Below the pieces are notes generated by a model. That model saw nothing but the letters and a program-made list of their open reading frames with translations, ran no database searches and was not told the origin of the DNA. DNA of 64,000 nucleotides from JBHIBD01 sp046758865. Lineage in GTDB: Bacteria > Planctomycetota > Brocadiia > Brocadiales > Bathyanammoxibiaceae. The DNA lies in assembly GCA_046758865.1 (NCBI GenBank), contig JBHIBD010000003.1, positions 1 to 64,000 of the forward strand, written 5' to 3'. A program made the translations under genes and the position numbers. Of this stretch, positions 17,808-26,171 are shown piece by piece (the stretch's first letter is position 1; every line of letters begins with the position of its first letter).

Positions 17808-18296
17808 TTAACGCTTCCCAGCAAGCATTACCGCCCCCGCCACAGCAACCAGTAAGAGAACAGACGCAAGCTCAAGGGGGACCAGATACTGGGTATAGAG
17901 GATACCTCCAATAGACTTAATACTGCCGAAATCCGCCGGAATCGATACATTCTCAAAACAGCCACAAGTAAATAACGATACAAGCATCCCTGCGAAGATT
18001 ATCGCCACAAGCACTCCAAGTATCCCAAAAAGGTCGGGGCGGAGTCGCCTTGGCTCTATTCCTTCAAACCTGAGCATCATCACGGCAAATAGCAAAAGGA
18101 CCACGATAGCGCCTGCATACAGGATTACCTGCACAATTGCCAGAAACGGCGCACTCAACATGGCGTATATCCAGGCAACGCTCAAGAGCGTGACTATCAA
18201 GGACAGTACACTGTACATGACCTCCCTTTGCAGCACTACCGACCCCGCAGAGATGACCGCTACGGCAAACGCTATGTAGAAAAATAACTGTTCCAT
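17808..18296 (-). CDS. nuoJ: NADH-quinone oxidoreductase subunit J
   Basis: A 162-residue membrane subunit with about five helices. VILYAGAIVVLLLFAVMML is the conserved third helix, which in solved complexes links the quinone chamber to the proton channels. It lies between nuoI (14 bases) and nuoK (18 bases). Length is normal. Confidence 0.94.
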   Translation of the reverse strand: MEQLFFYIAFAVAVISAGSVVLQREVMYSVLSLIVTLLSVAWIYAMLSAPFLAIVQVILYAGAIVVLLLFAVMMLRFEGIEPRRLRPDLFGILGVLVAIIFAGMLVSLFTCGCFENVSIPADFGSIKSIGGILYTQYLVPLELASVLLLVAVAGAVMLAGKR

Positions 18297-18310
18297 GAGT
18301 TAGTGGTCCA

Positions 18311-18886
18311 TTAAAGCCCTAGGGGGTTTACCTTTGGTGCACCCCCACTGGGTGGGTTCAGACTTCGCTGGTAGCCGGGCAGCGGGGCCTCCCTTGTCAG
18401 GGTCTCTTTATCATATTTTAGGTCCTCCCGGCTGTAGCCAGCCTCGGGGAGCTTTCCGGTGTCCATATAGATAGCGTCCACTGGACAGGCCTCCTCGCAC
18501 ATTCCGCACCAGCAGCACCTGTTTATGTCTATCTCAAAGCTCTCCGGGTATTTTTCAATCTTCGGGTCCTCATGCTCCTCCGCCACTATGTGTATGCACT
18601 GCACAGGACACACCGTCTCGCACAGCATACAGGCCACACACCTGGTCGAACCGTCCGGCCTCGTGTTTAGCCTGTGCCTTCCCCTCCATGTCTTCGACAT
18701 AGGGATTTTCTGCTCAGGATACTGTATGGTCACCGCCGCAGCCACTTCCTGCCGAAGGCCGAAAAGGTGGGCTATGTGAAAATACATGTTATATGCAAAG
18801 TGGCGTGCTGTTATGGTCAGCCCTCTTATTATCTCAAACAGGTACAGACTCTCCAGAAAGCTTAACTTTTCTCCTACTATCTTCAC
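18311..18886 (-). CDS. nuoI: NADH-quinone oxidoreductase subunit I
   Basis: A 191-residue peripheral-arm subunit with two [4Fe-4S] motifs, CVACMLCETVCP and CCWCGMCEEACP, which hold clusters N6a and N6b. An amphipathic N-terminal segment anchors it to the membrane arm. It passes electrons from NuoG toward NuoB. The gene lies 11 bases after nuoH. Confidence 0.95.
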   Translation of the reverse strand: MKIVGEKLSFLESLYLFEIIRGLTITARHFAYNMYFHIAHLFGLRQEVAAAVTIQYPEQKIPMSKTWRGRHRLNTRPDGSTRCVACMLCETVCPVQCIHIVAEEHEDPKIEKYPESFEIDINRCCWCGMCEEACPVDAIYMDTGKLPEAGYSREDLKYDKETLTREAPLPGYQRSLNPPSGGAPKVNPLGL

Positions 18887-18897
18887 CTCTTGTCCCC

Positions 18898-19977
18898 CTA
18901 GAAAATAATCAGCAGAAAACCGGTTAATACCACATTAACCAGGGCCAGCGGGAGGAGAAACTTCCAGCCAAAATCCATGAGCTGGTCATACCTAAACCTG
19001 GGTAGGGTCCATCTGATTAACAACATGAGCCAGCAGAAGAAGATTACCTTCAGGCCAAATGCCAGCACCTGGAGGAGCACCACCAATACATGGGGCAATG
19101 GTATTGTGAATAGGCCTGGTACAAACAACCCCTTATCACTCAAAAACGGGACCTGCCACCCACCGAAGTAAAGTGCGGTCACAACTCCAGCTACGGCAAT
19201 TATCTCTATAAATTCGGCCATCCAGAAGGCACCAAACTTCATGCCGCTGTATTCCGTAAAATAGCCAATTATTTCCGACTCACTCTCTGGCAGGTCAAAG
19301 GGTGTGCGTTTGGTCTCCGCCACGGCTGCAGCAAAAAAGATCAAGAAACCAAGGGGTTGTGCCACTACGCCCCAGTAAGGAATAATGCCCAGTACATACT
19401 GGCCCTGCGCCCTTGCAATGTCGTCAAGCTCGATAGAACCGTAGGCCATTATCACACCCACGATGGAGAGTGCCAGGGCCAGCTCATACGAGATGACCTG
19501 TGCCGCCGCCCTCATACCACCCAGAAGCGAATACTTATTATCCGAAGACCACCCGGCCAAGATGACACTGTATATGCCCAGTGACCCAAAGGCCAAGACG
19601 AAGAGCACACCCACATTGAGGTCGGCTATCTGAAGCTGGATGTGAAGACCCCCAGCATGCAGGGTATCTCCAAAGGGGATGACGGCAAATACAATAAGGG
19701 CCGTAAAGAGGGAGAGAAAAGGTGCCAGGGTGTGTAGAAACGGATTTCCGCCTGGGGGTATCCAATCCTCCTTGGTCAACATCTTTATGGTATCGGCAAT
19801 GGGGTGAAACAGCCCGATGACCCTGAAGCCGAGGATATCTGCACGGTTTGCACCTATGCGGTCTTGCATCACTGCGCTCTGTTTCCTCTCGGCCCAGCTC
19901 ATTATTGCGGCCACGTTTAGCACAAAACCAAAGACTATGGCAATCTTCAATAATATTATTACTACGTCCTGGAGCAC
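18898..19977 (-). CDS. nuoH: NADH-quinone oxidoreductase subunit H
   Basis: A 359-residue subunit with eight or nine membrane helices that forms much of the quinone-binding chamber. Conserved landmarks are SWAERKQSAVMQDRIGANR, GWSSDNKYSLLGGMRAAAQ and the acidic loop FDLPESESEIIGYFTEYSG. It follows nuoG by six bases. Confidence 0.95.
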   Translation of the reverse strand: MLQDVVIILLKIAIVFGFVLNVAAIMSWAERKQSAVMQDRIGANRADILGFRVIGLFHPIADTIKMLTKEDWIPPGGNPFLHTLAPFLSLFTALIVFAVIPFGDTLHAGGLHIQLQIADLNVGVLFVLAFGSLGIYSVILAGWSSDNKYSLLGGMRAAAQVISYELALALSIVGVIMAYGSIELDDIARAQGQYVLGIIPYWGVVAQPLGFLIFFAAAVAETKRTPFDLPESESEIIGYFTEYSGMKFGAFWMAEFIEIIAVAGVVTALYFGGWQVPFLSDKGLFVPGLFTIPLPHVLVVLLQVLAFGLKVIFFCWLMLLIRWTLPRFRYDQLMDFGWKFLLPLALVNVVLTGFLLIIF

Positions 19978-19983
19978 TTTTCT

Positions 19984-21603
19984 TTATTTCCCTGATATTG
20001 CCAGCTTTACACCCTTGTCTCCCAGCTTGTCATAACTCAAGCCGGAGAAGCCAGCCACTTCTCTAGAAATATCATTAAATACGGCCTCGGCCCTTTCGTA
20101 AGGTAATGAATGGCTCATGAGACGTGACAATTTTGTTATGATTTCCCAGTCCGGGAGAGACTCGCCTAAGGGTTTTAGGGCCCTGTTTATCCTCTGTACA
20201 CGTGCCTCGAAGTTGGTAAAGGTGCCGTCCTTCTCTACAAAGGTGGCGCTAGGAAGGATTACGTGGGAAAATTTACACGCATAGTTAAAGTTGGCCCCCT
20301 GGAAGACCACCAATTCGGCACGTGAGAGGCTGTCCTTTACCCTCTCTTCACCAAGGAGCTTTGCCAAGTCACCACCTACTATATACAGGGCCTTCACTTC
20401 TCCCTTAGCCACCTTATCTATTATCTCCTCAGCCTTCGCCCCCATACCGCTAAGCCCTAGGAGCTCGGCACCCTTGGAGTTGGGGTTCCTGTCCGCCATT
20501 AACAACAAGTGGTCCGCTTCCTCCTTGTCCCACCCCGGTAGCTTAAAATCAATGTTGGTAATACGAAGCCCTTCGTGAAAGAGTTTCTTCACTGCATACA
20601 AGTCTTCGTTGGTAAGCTGAGGTGAAGGGATAACCCCGATGGCGGATGGTCCGTACCTCTCAAAAATTGCCCCTAGCCCTCGGGCCACCTCGCCCAGGGC
20701 AGTATCCCAATCCGTCCCCAGAAAATCACCGCCTCTTCTTATGGAAGGTATACTTAACCTGTCGAAGGCATCTAGAAAATGGTAGCCATAGCGCCCCACG
20801 TCGCACATCCATATTTGATTAACTTCGTCATTCTCTCGGGGCACGAGCCGATAGACCCTGCGTTTCGTCTTCTCGATGGACCTGTCACTCGAATGTACCT
20901 GCACATTGCATCCCCTGGCGCATCCGGGGCATACGGAATCTGCCTTACAGAGGAACCATGGCCTGCATTTAAAGCGGAAATCCTTGGCCGTAAGTGCACC
21001 CACCGGGCAAACGTCTGTGAGGTTACCCTGGTAGTTGCTCTCCAGGGGCTTGCCATGGAAGGTGCCTACCTCAGAGTGGTCTCCCCTGTTGAATATGCCC
21101 AGCTCCTCCTTCCCCACTATCTCACTACAGAACCTCACGCACCTGCCGCAGGTAACGCACCTTTCTACATCGAGAACAATCTTCGAGCCCAGGTCAACCA
21201 CCTTGGGCTTGTGCACCTTGCCGTCTTCGGGCTTTAGCCGACTGGTGTGGAGGCTGAATTTGAAATAGTTGTCCTGAAGCATGCACTCTCCGGCCTTGTC
21301 GCAGATGGGACAGTCCAGGGGGTGGTTCAGGAGAAGAAACTCCAATACACCTTTTCTGGCCTCCCGCACCTTCGGTGAGTTGGTGAACACAACCATGTCA
21401 TCTCTCACTGCGTTAGAGCACGAGGTTATGAGCTTTGGCGCACCCCGGACCTCTACCAGACACATCCTGCAGGCGTCCACAACGGTCAGCCTCGGGTGGT
21501 AACAGAAGTGCGGTATCTCAATACCTACCTGCTTTGCCGCATTCAGGATAGATGTTTTCGGGGGAACCTCTATCTTTTGGTCATCTATGGTAACGGTAGG
21601 CAT
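19984..21603 (-). CDS. nuoG: NADH-quinone oxidoreductase subunit G, compact form
   Basis: A 539-residue peripheral subunit that carries electrons away from NuoF. The N-terminus has the [2Fe-2S] cysteines (CYHPRLTVVDACRMC), the His/Cys-bound [4Fe-4S] site (HPLDCPICDKAGEC) and CVTCGRCVRFC. A CxxCxxxC motif (CPGCARGC) with a later Cys keeps the ligands of the extra cluster N7. The molybdopterin-oxidoreductase-like part is much shorter than in the roughly 900-residue E. coli protein, as in several other anaerobes. No frameshift is visible: the frame runs cleanly and the end resembles a normal C-terminus. Confidence 0.93.
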   Translation of the reverse strand: MPTVTIDDQKIEVPPKTSILNAAKQVGIEIPHFCYHPRLTVVDACRMCLVEVRGAPKLITSCSNAVRDDMVVFTNSPKVREARKGVLEFLLLNHPLDCPICDKAGECMLQDNYFKFSLHTSRLKPEDGKVHKPKVVDLGSKIVLDVERCVTCGRCVRFCSEIVGKEELGIFNRGDHSEVGTFHGKPLESNYQGNLTDVCPVGALTAKDFRFKCRPWFLCKADSVCPGCARGCNVQVHSSDRSIEKTKRRVYRLVPRENDEVNQIWMCDVGRYGYHFLDAFDRLSIPSIRRGGDFLGTDWDTALGEVARGLGAIFERYGPSAIGVIPSPQLTNEDLYAVKKLFHEGLRITNIDFKLPGWDKEEADHLLLMADRNPNSKGAELLGLSGMGAKAEEIIDKVAKGEVKALYIVGGDLAKLLGEERVKDSLSRAELVVFQGANFNYACKFSHVILPSATFVEKDGTFTNFEARVQRINRALKPLGESLPDWEIITKLSRLMSHSLPYERAEAVFNDISREVAGFSGLSYDKLGDKGVKLAISGK

Positions 21604-21609
21604 ATATAG

Positions 21610-22863
21610 TTAGCCCTTCCTTATGTAATCTTCAAACTCAGACCTGAACTTTGTAATAAAGCTTGTCACCGGACCCACCGCAGCTTCACCAAGCGGACAC
21701 AGGGTCTTGCCCCTTATGTTGTTTGCAATACTTACCAGGGTATCAAGGTCCGCAATCTCTCCCTCACCCCTCTCTATCCGGGTTATTATCCTGGCCATCC
21801 AACCCGTACCCTCCCGACAAGGGGTGCACTTGCCGCAGGACTCGTGGGCATAAAACTTTATAAGCACCCTCAGGGCCTTTACCATGTCTGTATCCTCGTC
21901 CATGACGATAATGGCCCCGGACCCAAGCATGGTCTTTATGGCTGCAAGGGAATTGAAATCCATCTTGACATCTATCTCGTCGGCCTTCAGTACCGGCGCC
22001 GATGACCCGCCGGGTATCACGGCCTTGAGGTTCTTGTCTCCCCTTATGCCACCCGCATGCTTGTATATAATCTCCCTAAGAGGTGTCCCCAGGGGTAGTT
22101 CATAGACACCGGGCTTCTTCACATGCCCGCTTACTGGATAGAGCTTTACTCCTCCACCAACATCGGGTGCACCGAGGTTGTTAAACCACTCGCCTCCCTT
22201 ATTTACTATGTGGGGTATGGCCGCCACGGTTTCCACGTTATTTATAACGGTAGGGCCCTGAAATGCACCGACTATGGCCGGAAACGGTGGTTTCATCCTG
22301 GGCTGACCCTTTTTGCCCTCTAAAGACTCAAGTAAACCTGTCTCCTCACCACATATATATGCCCCAGCCCCGCGGTGCACAACCATATCCAGGTCAAAGT
22401 CTGTACCCAGGATATTCTTGCCCAAATATCTCATGGCATAGGCATCGTCTATTGCACTCTGCAGCCTTTCAATACACTTTACGTACTCGCCGCGGACGTA
22501 GATAAATGCGCTGTGGATGCCAACGGCATAAGAGGTAATGATCGAGCCCTCTATAACTGCGTGCGGGTCTTGTTCCATCAGGGGCCTGTCCTTGAAGGTG
22601 CCCGGCTCGCCCTCATCGGCGTTTACAGTAAGATACTTGGGCCTGGGAGCCTCCTTGGGAATAAAACTCCACTTCTTGCCCGTTGGAAAGCCAGCGCCGC
22701 CCCTGCCCCGAAGGCCTGACTTATTCACCTCTTCGACGATTTGCTCGGGCTTCATCTCCATAAGGGCCTTCTTCAGCGCCTTATAGCCACCCCCGCGCTC
22801 GTACACCCCTATGGTGTGTGAGTTCCTCTTACCAAAATTCTTTGTCAGGATGCCCTTGGCCAT
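21610..22863 (-). CDS. nuoF: NADH-quinone oxidoreductase subunit F
   Basis: A 417-residue NADH-oxidising flavoprotein subunit. The NADH/FMN sites are GRGGAGFPTGKKW, NADEGEPGTFKDR and GAYICGEETGLLESLEG. The [4Fe-4S] cluster N3 is bound by ESCGKCTPCREG and a later Cys (KTLCPLGE). It is the electron entry point of complex I. It lies 2 bases after nuoE, and the length is normal. Confidence 0.96.
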   Translation of the reverse strand: MAKGILTKNFGKRNSHTIGVYERGGGYKALKKALMEMKPEQIVEEVNKSGLRGRGGAGFPTGKKWSFIPKEAPRPKYLTVNADEGEPGTFKDRPLMEQDPHAVIEGSIITSYAVGIHSAFIYVRGEYVKCIERLQSAIDDAYAMRYLGKNILGTDFDLDMVVHRGAGAYICGEETGLLESLEGKKGQPRMKPPFPAIVGAFQGPTVINNVETVAAIPHIVNKGGEWFNNLGAPDVGGGVKLYPVSGHVKKPGVYELPLGTPLREIIYKHAGGIRGDKNLKAVIPGGSSAPVLKADEIDVKMDFNSLAAIKTMLGSGAIIVMDEDTDMVKALRVLIKFYAHESCGKCTPCREGTGWMARIITRIERGEGEIADLDTLVSIANNIRGKTLCPLGEAAVGPVTSFITKFRSEFEDYIRKG

Positions 22864-22865
22864 GG

Positions 22866-23363
22866 TTATTTAAGTAAATCAAGTATCTTATCTATGGATT
22901 CCTCGGTGAGATTCTCGTGGAAATCATCGTTTATCTGCATCGCGGGGGCAGTACCACAGTGCCCCAGGCACTCTACCGCAGACAGTGTAAACTTCCCATC
23001 CGGGGTGGTCTCCCCGGGGTTAACATTCAACTTCTTCTTTAGATACTCTAACAGGTCTTCCGCCCCCAGGAGCGAGCAACTTATGTTGGTGCAGAGCTGG
23101 AGATGATACGTGCCCAGTGGTTTCGGAGTATACATGGTATAAAAGCTGAGCACCTCATTGACCCTCACCGGAGATACACCAACAAGCCTAGCCACATACT
23201 CCTCCACCTCGGGCGTAATAGCAGAAAACTCCTGTTGTGCCAACCATAGAGCGGGTAGTAATGCCGCACCCTTTTCAGGGTACTTGGCCTGTATCGCCTT
23301 AAACTTTTCCTTGGTCTTGGGAGAGAATTCTACCATTTTCCATATCTCATCTATCGCACTCAC
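22866..23363 (-). CDS. nuoE: NADH-quinone oxidoreductase subunit E
   Basis: A 165-residue thioredoxin-fold [2Fe-2S] subunit. Cluster N1a ligands lie in CTNISC and CLGHCG. It pairs with NuoF in the NADH-oxidising module. Its start overlaps the end of nuoD by 17 bases; an internal Met ten residues in would remove the overlap, but the longer form matches the usual N-terminus. Confidence 0.95.
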   Translation of the reverse strand: MSAIDEIWKMVEFSPKTKEKFKAIQAKYPEKGAALLPALWLAQQEFSAITPEVEEYVARLVGVSPVRVNEVLSFYTMYTPKPLGTYHLQLCTNISCSLLGAEDLLEYLKKKLNVNPGETTPDGKFTLSAVECLGHCGTAPAMQINDDFHENLTEESIDKILDLLK

Positions 23364-24555
23364 CGCCTATCATGTTTACTGAGCCAAAGGTGGGAACTAT
23401 GTCCGCTATCATGCCCCCCTCTATCATTCTTGACAAACCTGACATAATACAAAAGGACGGGGGCCTGCACCTCATCCTGTATGGCTTGCCTGTGCCATCG
23501 CTCACGATATAGAAACCCAACTCCCCGTTGGCCCCCTCAACCGCCTGATAGACCTCACCCTCGGGAGGGCAGATACCGTGTCCGTCCATAAACAGCTTAA
23601 AATGGTTTATCAGGGCCTCCATATTGCTGTAGACCTCTTTCTTGTCCGGGAAGGTTATCCTTTTATCCGCCACCTTTATCGGACCAGACGGTATTTTGGC
23701 CAGGGCCTGTTCGATAATCCTCATACTCTGCTGCATCTCCTCCATGCGACAGAGGTAGCGGTCGTAGTTGTCCCCGTTGGTGCCGACAGGCACGTCAAAA
23801 TCCATCTGTCCATACACCATATAGGGCTGGGCCTTCCTTACGTCATAGGGCACGCCCGTTGAGCGGAGGCAAGGCCCGGTAAACCCATATGATACGGCCT
23901 CGTCAGTGGTTATGGCACCCACCCCTTTCACCCTGTCCACAAATATCCGGTTCTTTGTGAGGAGCCCGTGTATCTCTTTTAGCACGTCCCTGGTCAACTT
24001 GATGGCATTCATCGCCTTGCCGCTGAAATCCCCAGGGAGGTCATTCTTTACCCCCCCTATTCTTACATAGCTGGGGGTCACCCCCCTGCCTCCCGATGCA
24101 TCTTCTATCAGCTTCCATAGCTCCTCCCTGGCCTTTATCATATAGAGAAACGCAGTAAGTGCACCCAACTCCATTGCCGAGGCGGCTACACAAGTGAGGT
24201 GGTCGGTTATGCGGGATATTTCACTCATTATGGTGCGTATGTATTTGCACCGCTCGGGCACCTCAACACCAAAAAGCTTCTCTACGGCCATGGCGTAGCC
24301 AAAATTATTTATCAGGGGTGACACGTAGTTTAACCTATCAGTATAGATTATGGCCTGATGATAGGTGCGGTTCTCACACATCTTTTCAAAGCCCCTGTGC
24401 AAGTATCCGATATTTACATCGGTGCGTACCACCGTCTCCCCGTCCAGTTCGAGGAACATCCTTACGGTGCCATGCATGGCGGGATGAGAGGGGCCCATGT
24501 GTAGGGTCGTCTCTTTGGTGTGGATTTCCTTGGCTAGTGTGCTCATCTTTTCCAT
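23347..24555 (-). CDS. nuoD: NADH-quinone oxidoreductase subunit D
   Basis: A 402-residue subunit related to the large subunit of [NiFe]-hydrogenases. It lines the quinone site with NuoB. The quinone-contacting loop HMGPSHPAMHGT is near residue 19, and CRPPSFC close to the end replaces the hydrogenase metal site. nuoC and nuoD are separate genes here, unlike the E. coli fusion. It starts 12 bases after nuoC. Confidence 0.96.
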   Translation of the reverse strand: MEKMSTLAKEIHTKETTLHMGPSHPAMHGTVRMFLELDGETVVRTDVNIGYLHRGFEKMCENRTYHQAIIYTDRLNYVSPLINNFGYAMAVEKLFGVEVPERCKYIRTIMSEISRITDHLTCVAASAMELGALTAFLYMIKAREELWKLIEDASGGRGVTPSYVRIGGVKNDLPGDFSGKAMNAIKLTRDVLKEIHGLLTKNRIFVDRVKGVGAITTDEAVSYGFTGPCLRSTGVPYDVRKAQPYMVYGQMDFDVPVGTNGDNYDRYLCRMEEMQQSMRIIEQALAKIPSGPIKVADKRITFPDKKEVYSNMEALINHFKLFMDGHGICPPEGEVYQAVEGANGELGFYIVSDGTGKPYRMRCRPPSFCIMSGLSRMIEGGMIADIVPTFGSVNMIGGECDR

Positions 24556-24567
24556 GAAAATCTACGC

Positions 24568-25053
24568 CTAACTTTCAGGAAGAACAAGAGGTTGGCGCTT
24601 GTCCACAGGATAGTCCTTCCTGAGGGGATGGCCCTCGAACTCTTCATATAATAGAATCCTCCTCAGGTCAGGATGGCCATTAAACTTTATGCCGAACATG
24701 TCCCAACACTCCCGCTCCAGCCAGTTTGCCACTGACCAGAGTGAGCTAATAGAGTCAATCGTAGGGTCTGACTCCGACAGGGGCACCTTTATACGCACCC
24801 TTTGCTTATTTTTTAAGGAATACAAATGATAAACCACTTCGAAGCGCAAGTCCTTCTTTCCAAGGTAATCAACTGCTGTCAGGTCCATAAGGAAATTGAA
24901 CGAGAGGTCTGGGTCTTCCTTCAGGAGGCGACATACCTCCACTATGTCCACCCTCTTGACTACTGCCGTGTTATCGTCCCTGAAAGAGTGGGTCTCTATG
25001 ATAGAGTTGGGGAATCTCTCCCGGAGTTTCTTAAGGGTGATGCTCTCTGCCAT
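24568..25053 (-). CDS. nuoC: NADH-quinone oxidoreductase subunit C
   Basis: A 161-residue peripheral subunit of the 30-kDa family. The conserved RECWDMFGIKFNGHPDLRR and RKDYPVDKR segments identify it. The start was placed at the ATG at 25053, which overlaps the stop of nuoB (TGATG). An open extension to 25134 would run inside nuoB and has no ribosome site. Confidence 0.93.
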   Translation of the reverse strand: MAESITLKKLRERFPNSIIETHSFRDDNTAVVKRVDIVEVCRLLKEDPDLSFNFLMDLTAVDYLGKKDLRFEVVYHLYSLKNKQRVRIKVPLSESDPTIDSISSLWSVANWLERECWDMFGIKFNGHPDLRRILLYEEFEGHPLRKDYPVDKRQPLVLPES

Positions 25054-25526
25054 CAGAATTCCTGCTTTTGGTTCTGTATCTTCTCTTGGAGCTTCATTAT
25101 GCCTTCCAGCACCGTCTCGGGTCTGGGTGGGCATCCAGGTATGTATACATCAACGGGTACAATGGTATCTATGCCTTGCACCGTGGCGTAGTTATCGTAC
25201 GGACCACCTGAACAGGTGCAACCCCCAAAGGCCACCACCCACTTGGGCTCACACATCTGCTCCCAGACCCTCTTGAGTATAGGGGCCTGTTTGTGGCTTA
25301 TGGTGCCCACCACGAAGAGCACGTCGGACTGCCTGGGGGAAAAACGGGGCAGGCCCGCACCAAAGCGGTCTATATCATAGTGACTTGCCGCAGCGGACAT
25401 GAACTCCATACCACAGCACGCAGTTACAAACGGATACAGAAACAGGGAATATTTCCTTGCCCAGCCCAGGGCCTTATCCAGTCTCGAGAGGACTACGCTC
25501 CCCCCCAAGGCGTCCTCTAACGCCAT
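25053..25526 (-). CDS. nuoB: NADH-quinone oxidoreductase subunit B
   Basis: A 157-residue subunit that holds the terminal [4Fe-4S] cluster N2. The ligands lie in ACCGMEF, in CEPKWVVAFGGC and in GCPPRPE. The ATG at 25526 is preceded by a strong GGAGGG; a GTG seven codons earlier overlaps that site and is unlikely. The gene overlaps nuoC by one base and nuoA ends 9 bases inside the space before its start. Confidence 0.95.
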   Translation of the reverse strand: MALEDALGGSVVLSRLDKALGWARKYSLFLYPFVTACCGMEFMSAAASHYDIDRFGAGLPRFSPRQSDVLFVVGTISHKQAPILKRVWEQMCEPKWVVAFGGCTCSGGPYDNYATVQGIDTIVPVDVYIPGCPPRPETVLEGIMKLQEKIQNQKQEF

Positions 25527-25873
25527 TCCAGCGCACCCTCCTTCCACGCATATATAAGTGCAAGCCCCACTATTAGAATAAACACCATCATCTCCATAAG
25601 GCCAAACACTGAGAGGTCATTGTAAAGCACCGCCCAGGGATAGAAGAATACCACCTCTACGTCAAAAACAAGAAACAACACCCCTATAAGATAGAATTTT
25701 ATGGGGAATCTTTCCCTGGCAGGCCCGGAGGGCGGCATCCCGCACTCAAAAGGTAACGCCTTTATAGGAGTAACCCTCGTTGGCCCAAGTACCGAGGTAA
25801 GAAATATAAGAAGCCCTGGGATCAGGGCTGCTATTATAAAGGTGAGTACTAACGCTAGCCAGTAACCCTGCAC
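25517..25873 (-). CDS. nuoA: NADH-quinone oxidoreductase subunit A
   Basis: A 118-residue membrane subunit with three helices and the conserved FECGMPPSGPARERF loop, whose Cys lies at the quinone chamber, and FLVFDVEVVFFYPWA. It is the first gene of the operon. The start appears to be GTG at 25873, with AAAGGAG about ten bases before it; no in-frame ATG fits better. A putative promoter lies about 40 bases upstream. Confidence 0.94.
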   Translation of the reverse strand: MQGYWLALVLTFIIAALIPGLLIFLTSVLGPTRVTPIKALPFECGMPPSGPARERFPIKFYLIGVLFLVFDVEVVFFYPWAVLYNDLSVFGLMEMMVFILIVGLALIYAWKEGALEWR

Positions 25874-25910
25874 GCCATCTCTTCTCCTTTCAGTGTAATG
25901 CGGGGGTACA

Positions 25911-25938
25911 AGTTTACAAAAAATATTACCGATGTCAA
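25911..25938 (-). promoter_or_regulatory. candidate promoter of the complex I operon
   Basis: Minus-strand TTGACA (25933-25938), a 16-base spacer and TAAACT (25911-25916). The -35 box is perfect and the -10 box is weak. The predicted start, near 25904, gives a leader of about 30 bases before nuoA. Confidence 0.4.
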
Positions 25939-26002
25939 ACGATTTCTTGTATTGCGTGTCCCCATATGGACATAGGTGCGCATCAAAACCCCAGTAACCA
26001 GG

Positions 26003-26018
26003 GTGCGTCTGGACGCAC
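26003..26018. repeat. short palindrome of the GTGCGTC family
   Basis: A perfect seven-base inverted repeat, GTGCGTC / GACGCAC with a two-base loop. Close relatives occur at about 50250-50266, and altered forms near 59945, 60357 and 60485. This marks a dispersed intergenic repeat family. Confidence 0.6.
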
Positions 26019-26026
26019 TAAACTTC

Positions 26027-26067
26027 TTTGTCATTGCTTCGGGGCTGCGCCCCGAAGCAATGACAAA
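26027..26067. repeat. perfect 19-bp-stem palindrome in the folD-nuoA gap
   Basis: The arms at 26027-26045 and 26049-26067 are exact reverse complements, with a three-base loop (TGC). The core GTCATTGCTTCGGGGC is shared with the repeats at 50136-50175 and 60420-60460. The hairpin could stop or stabilise the folD transcript before nuoA, but it lacks a clear T-run, so I call it a REP-like element rather than a terminator. Confidence 0.75.
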
Positions 26068-26171
26068 AGCGGGTAGGTTCTGGTCACACCACGACCTTAC
26101 AATAATCCATTGACCAAAAATATCTTCTGTATTCTTCTTTCCCCCCAGGCGGATGCCCTTACAAAATATCT

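Noticed and set aside
19984..21603. NuoG considered as truncated or frameshifted
   Set aside because: All cluster-binding cysteines are present, the frame is continuous, and short NuoG forms exist in other anaerobes.
26027..26067. Palindrome considered as a Rho-independent terminator of folD
   Set aside because: The stem is strong but there is no T-run on either side, and the core occurs elsewhere as a dispersed repeat.
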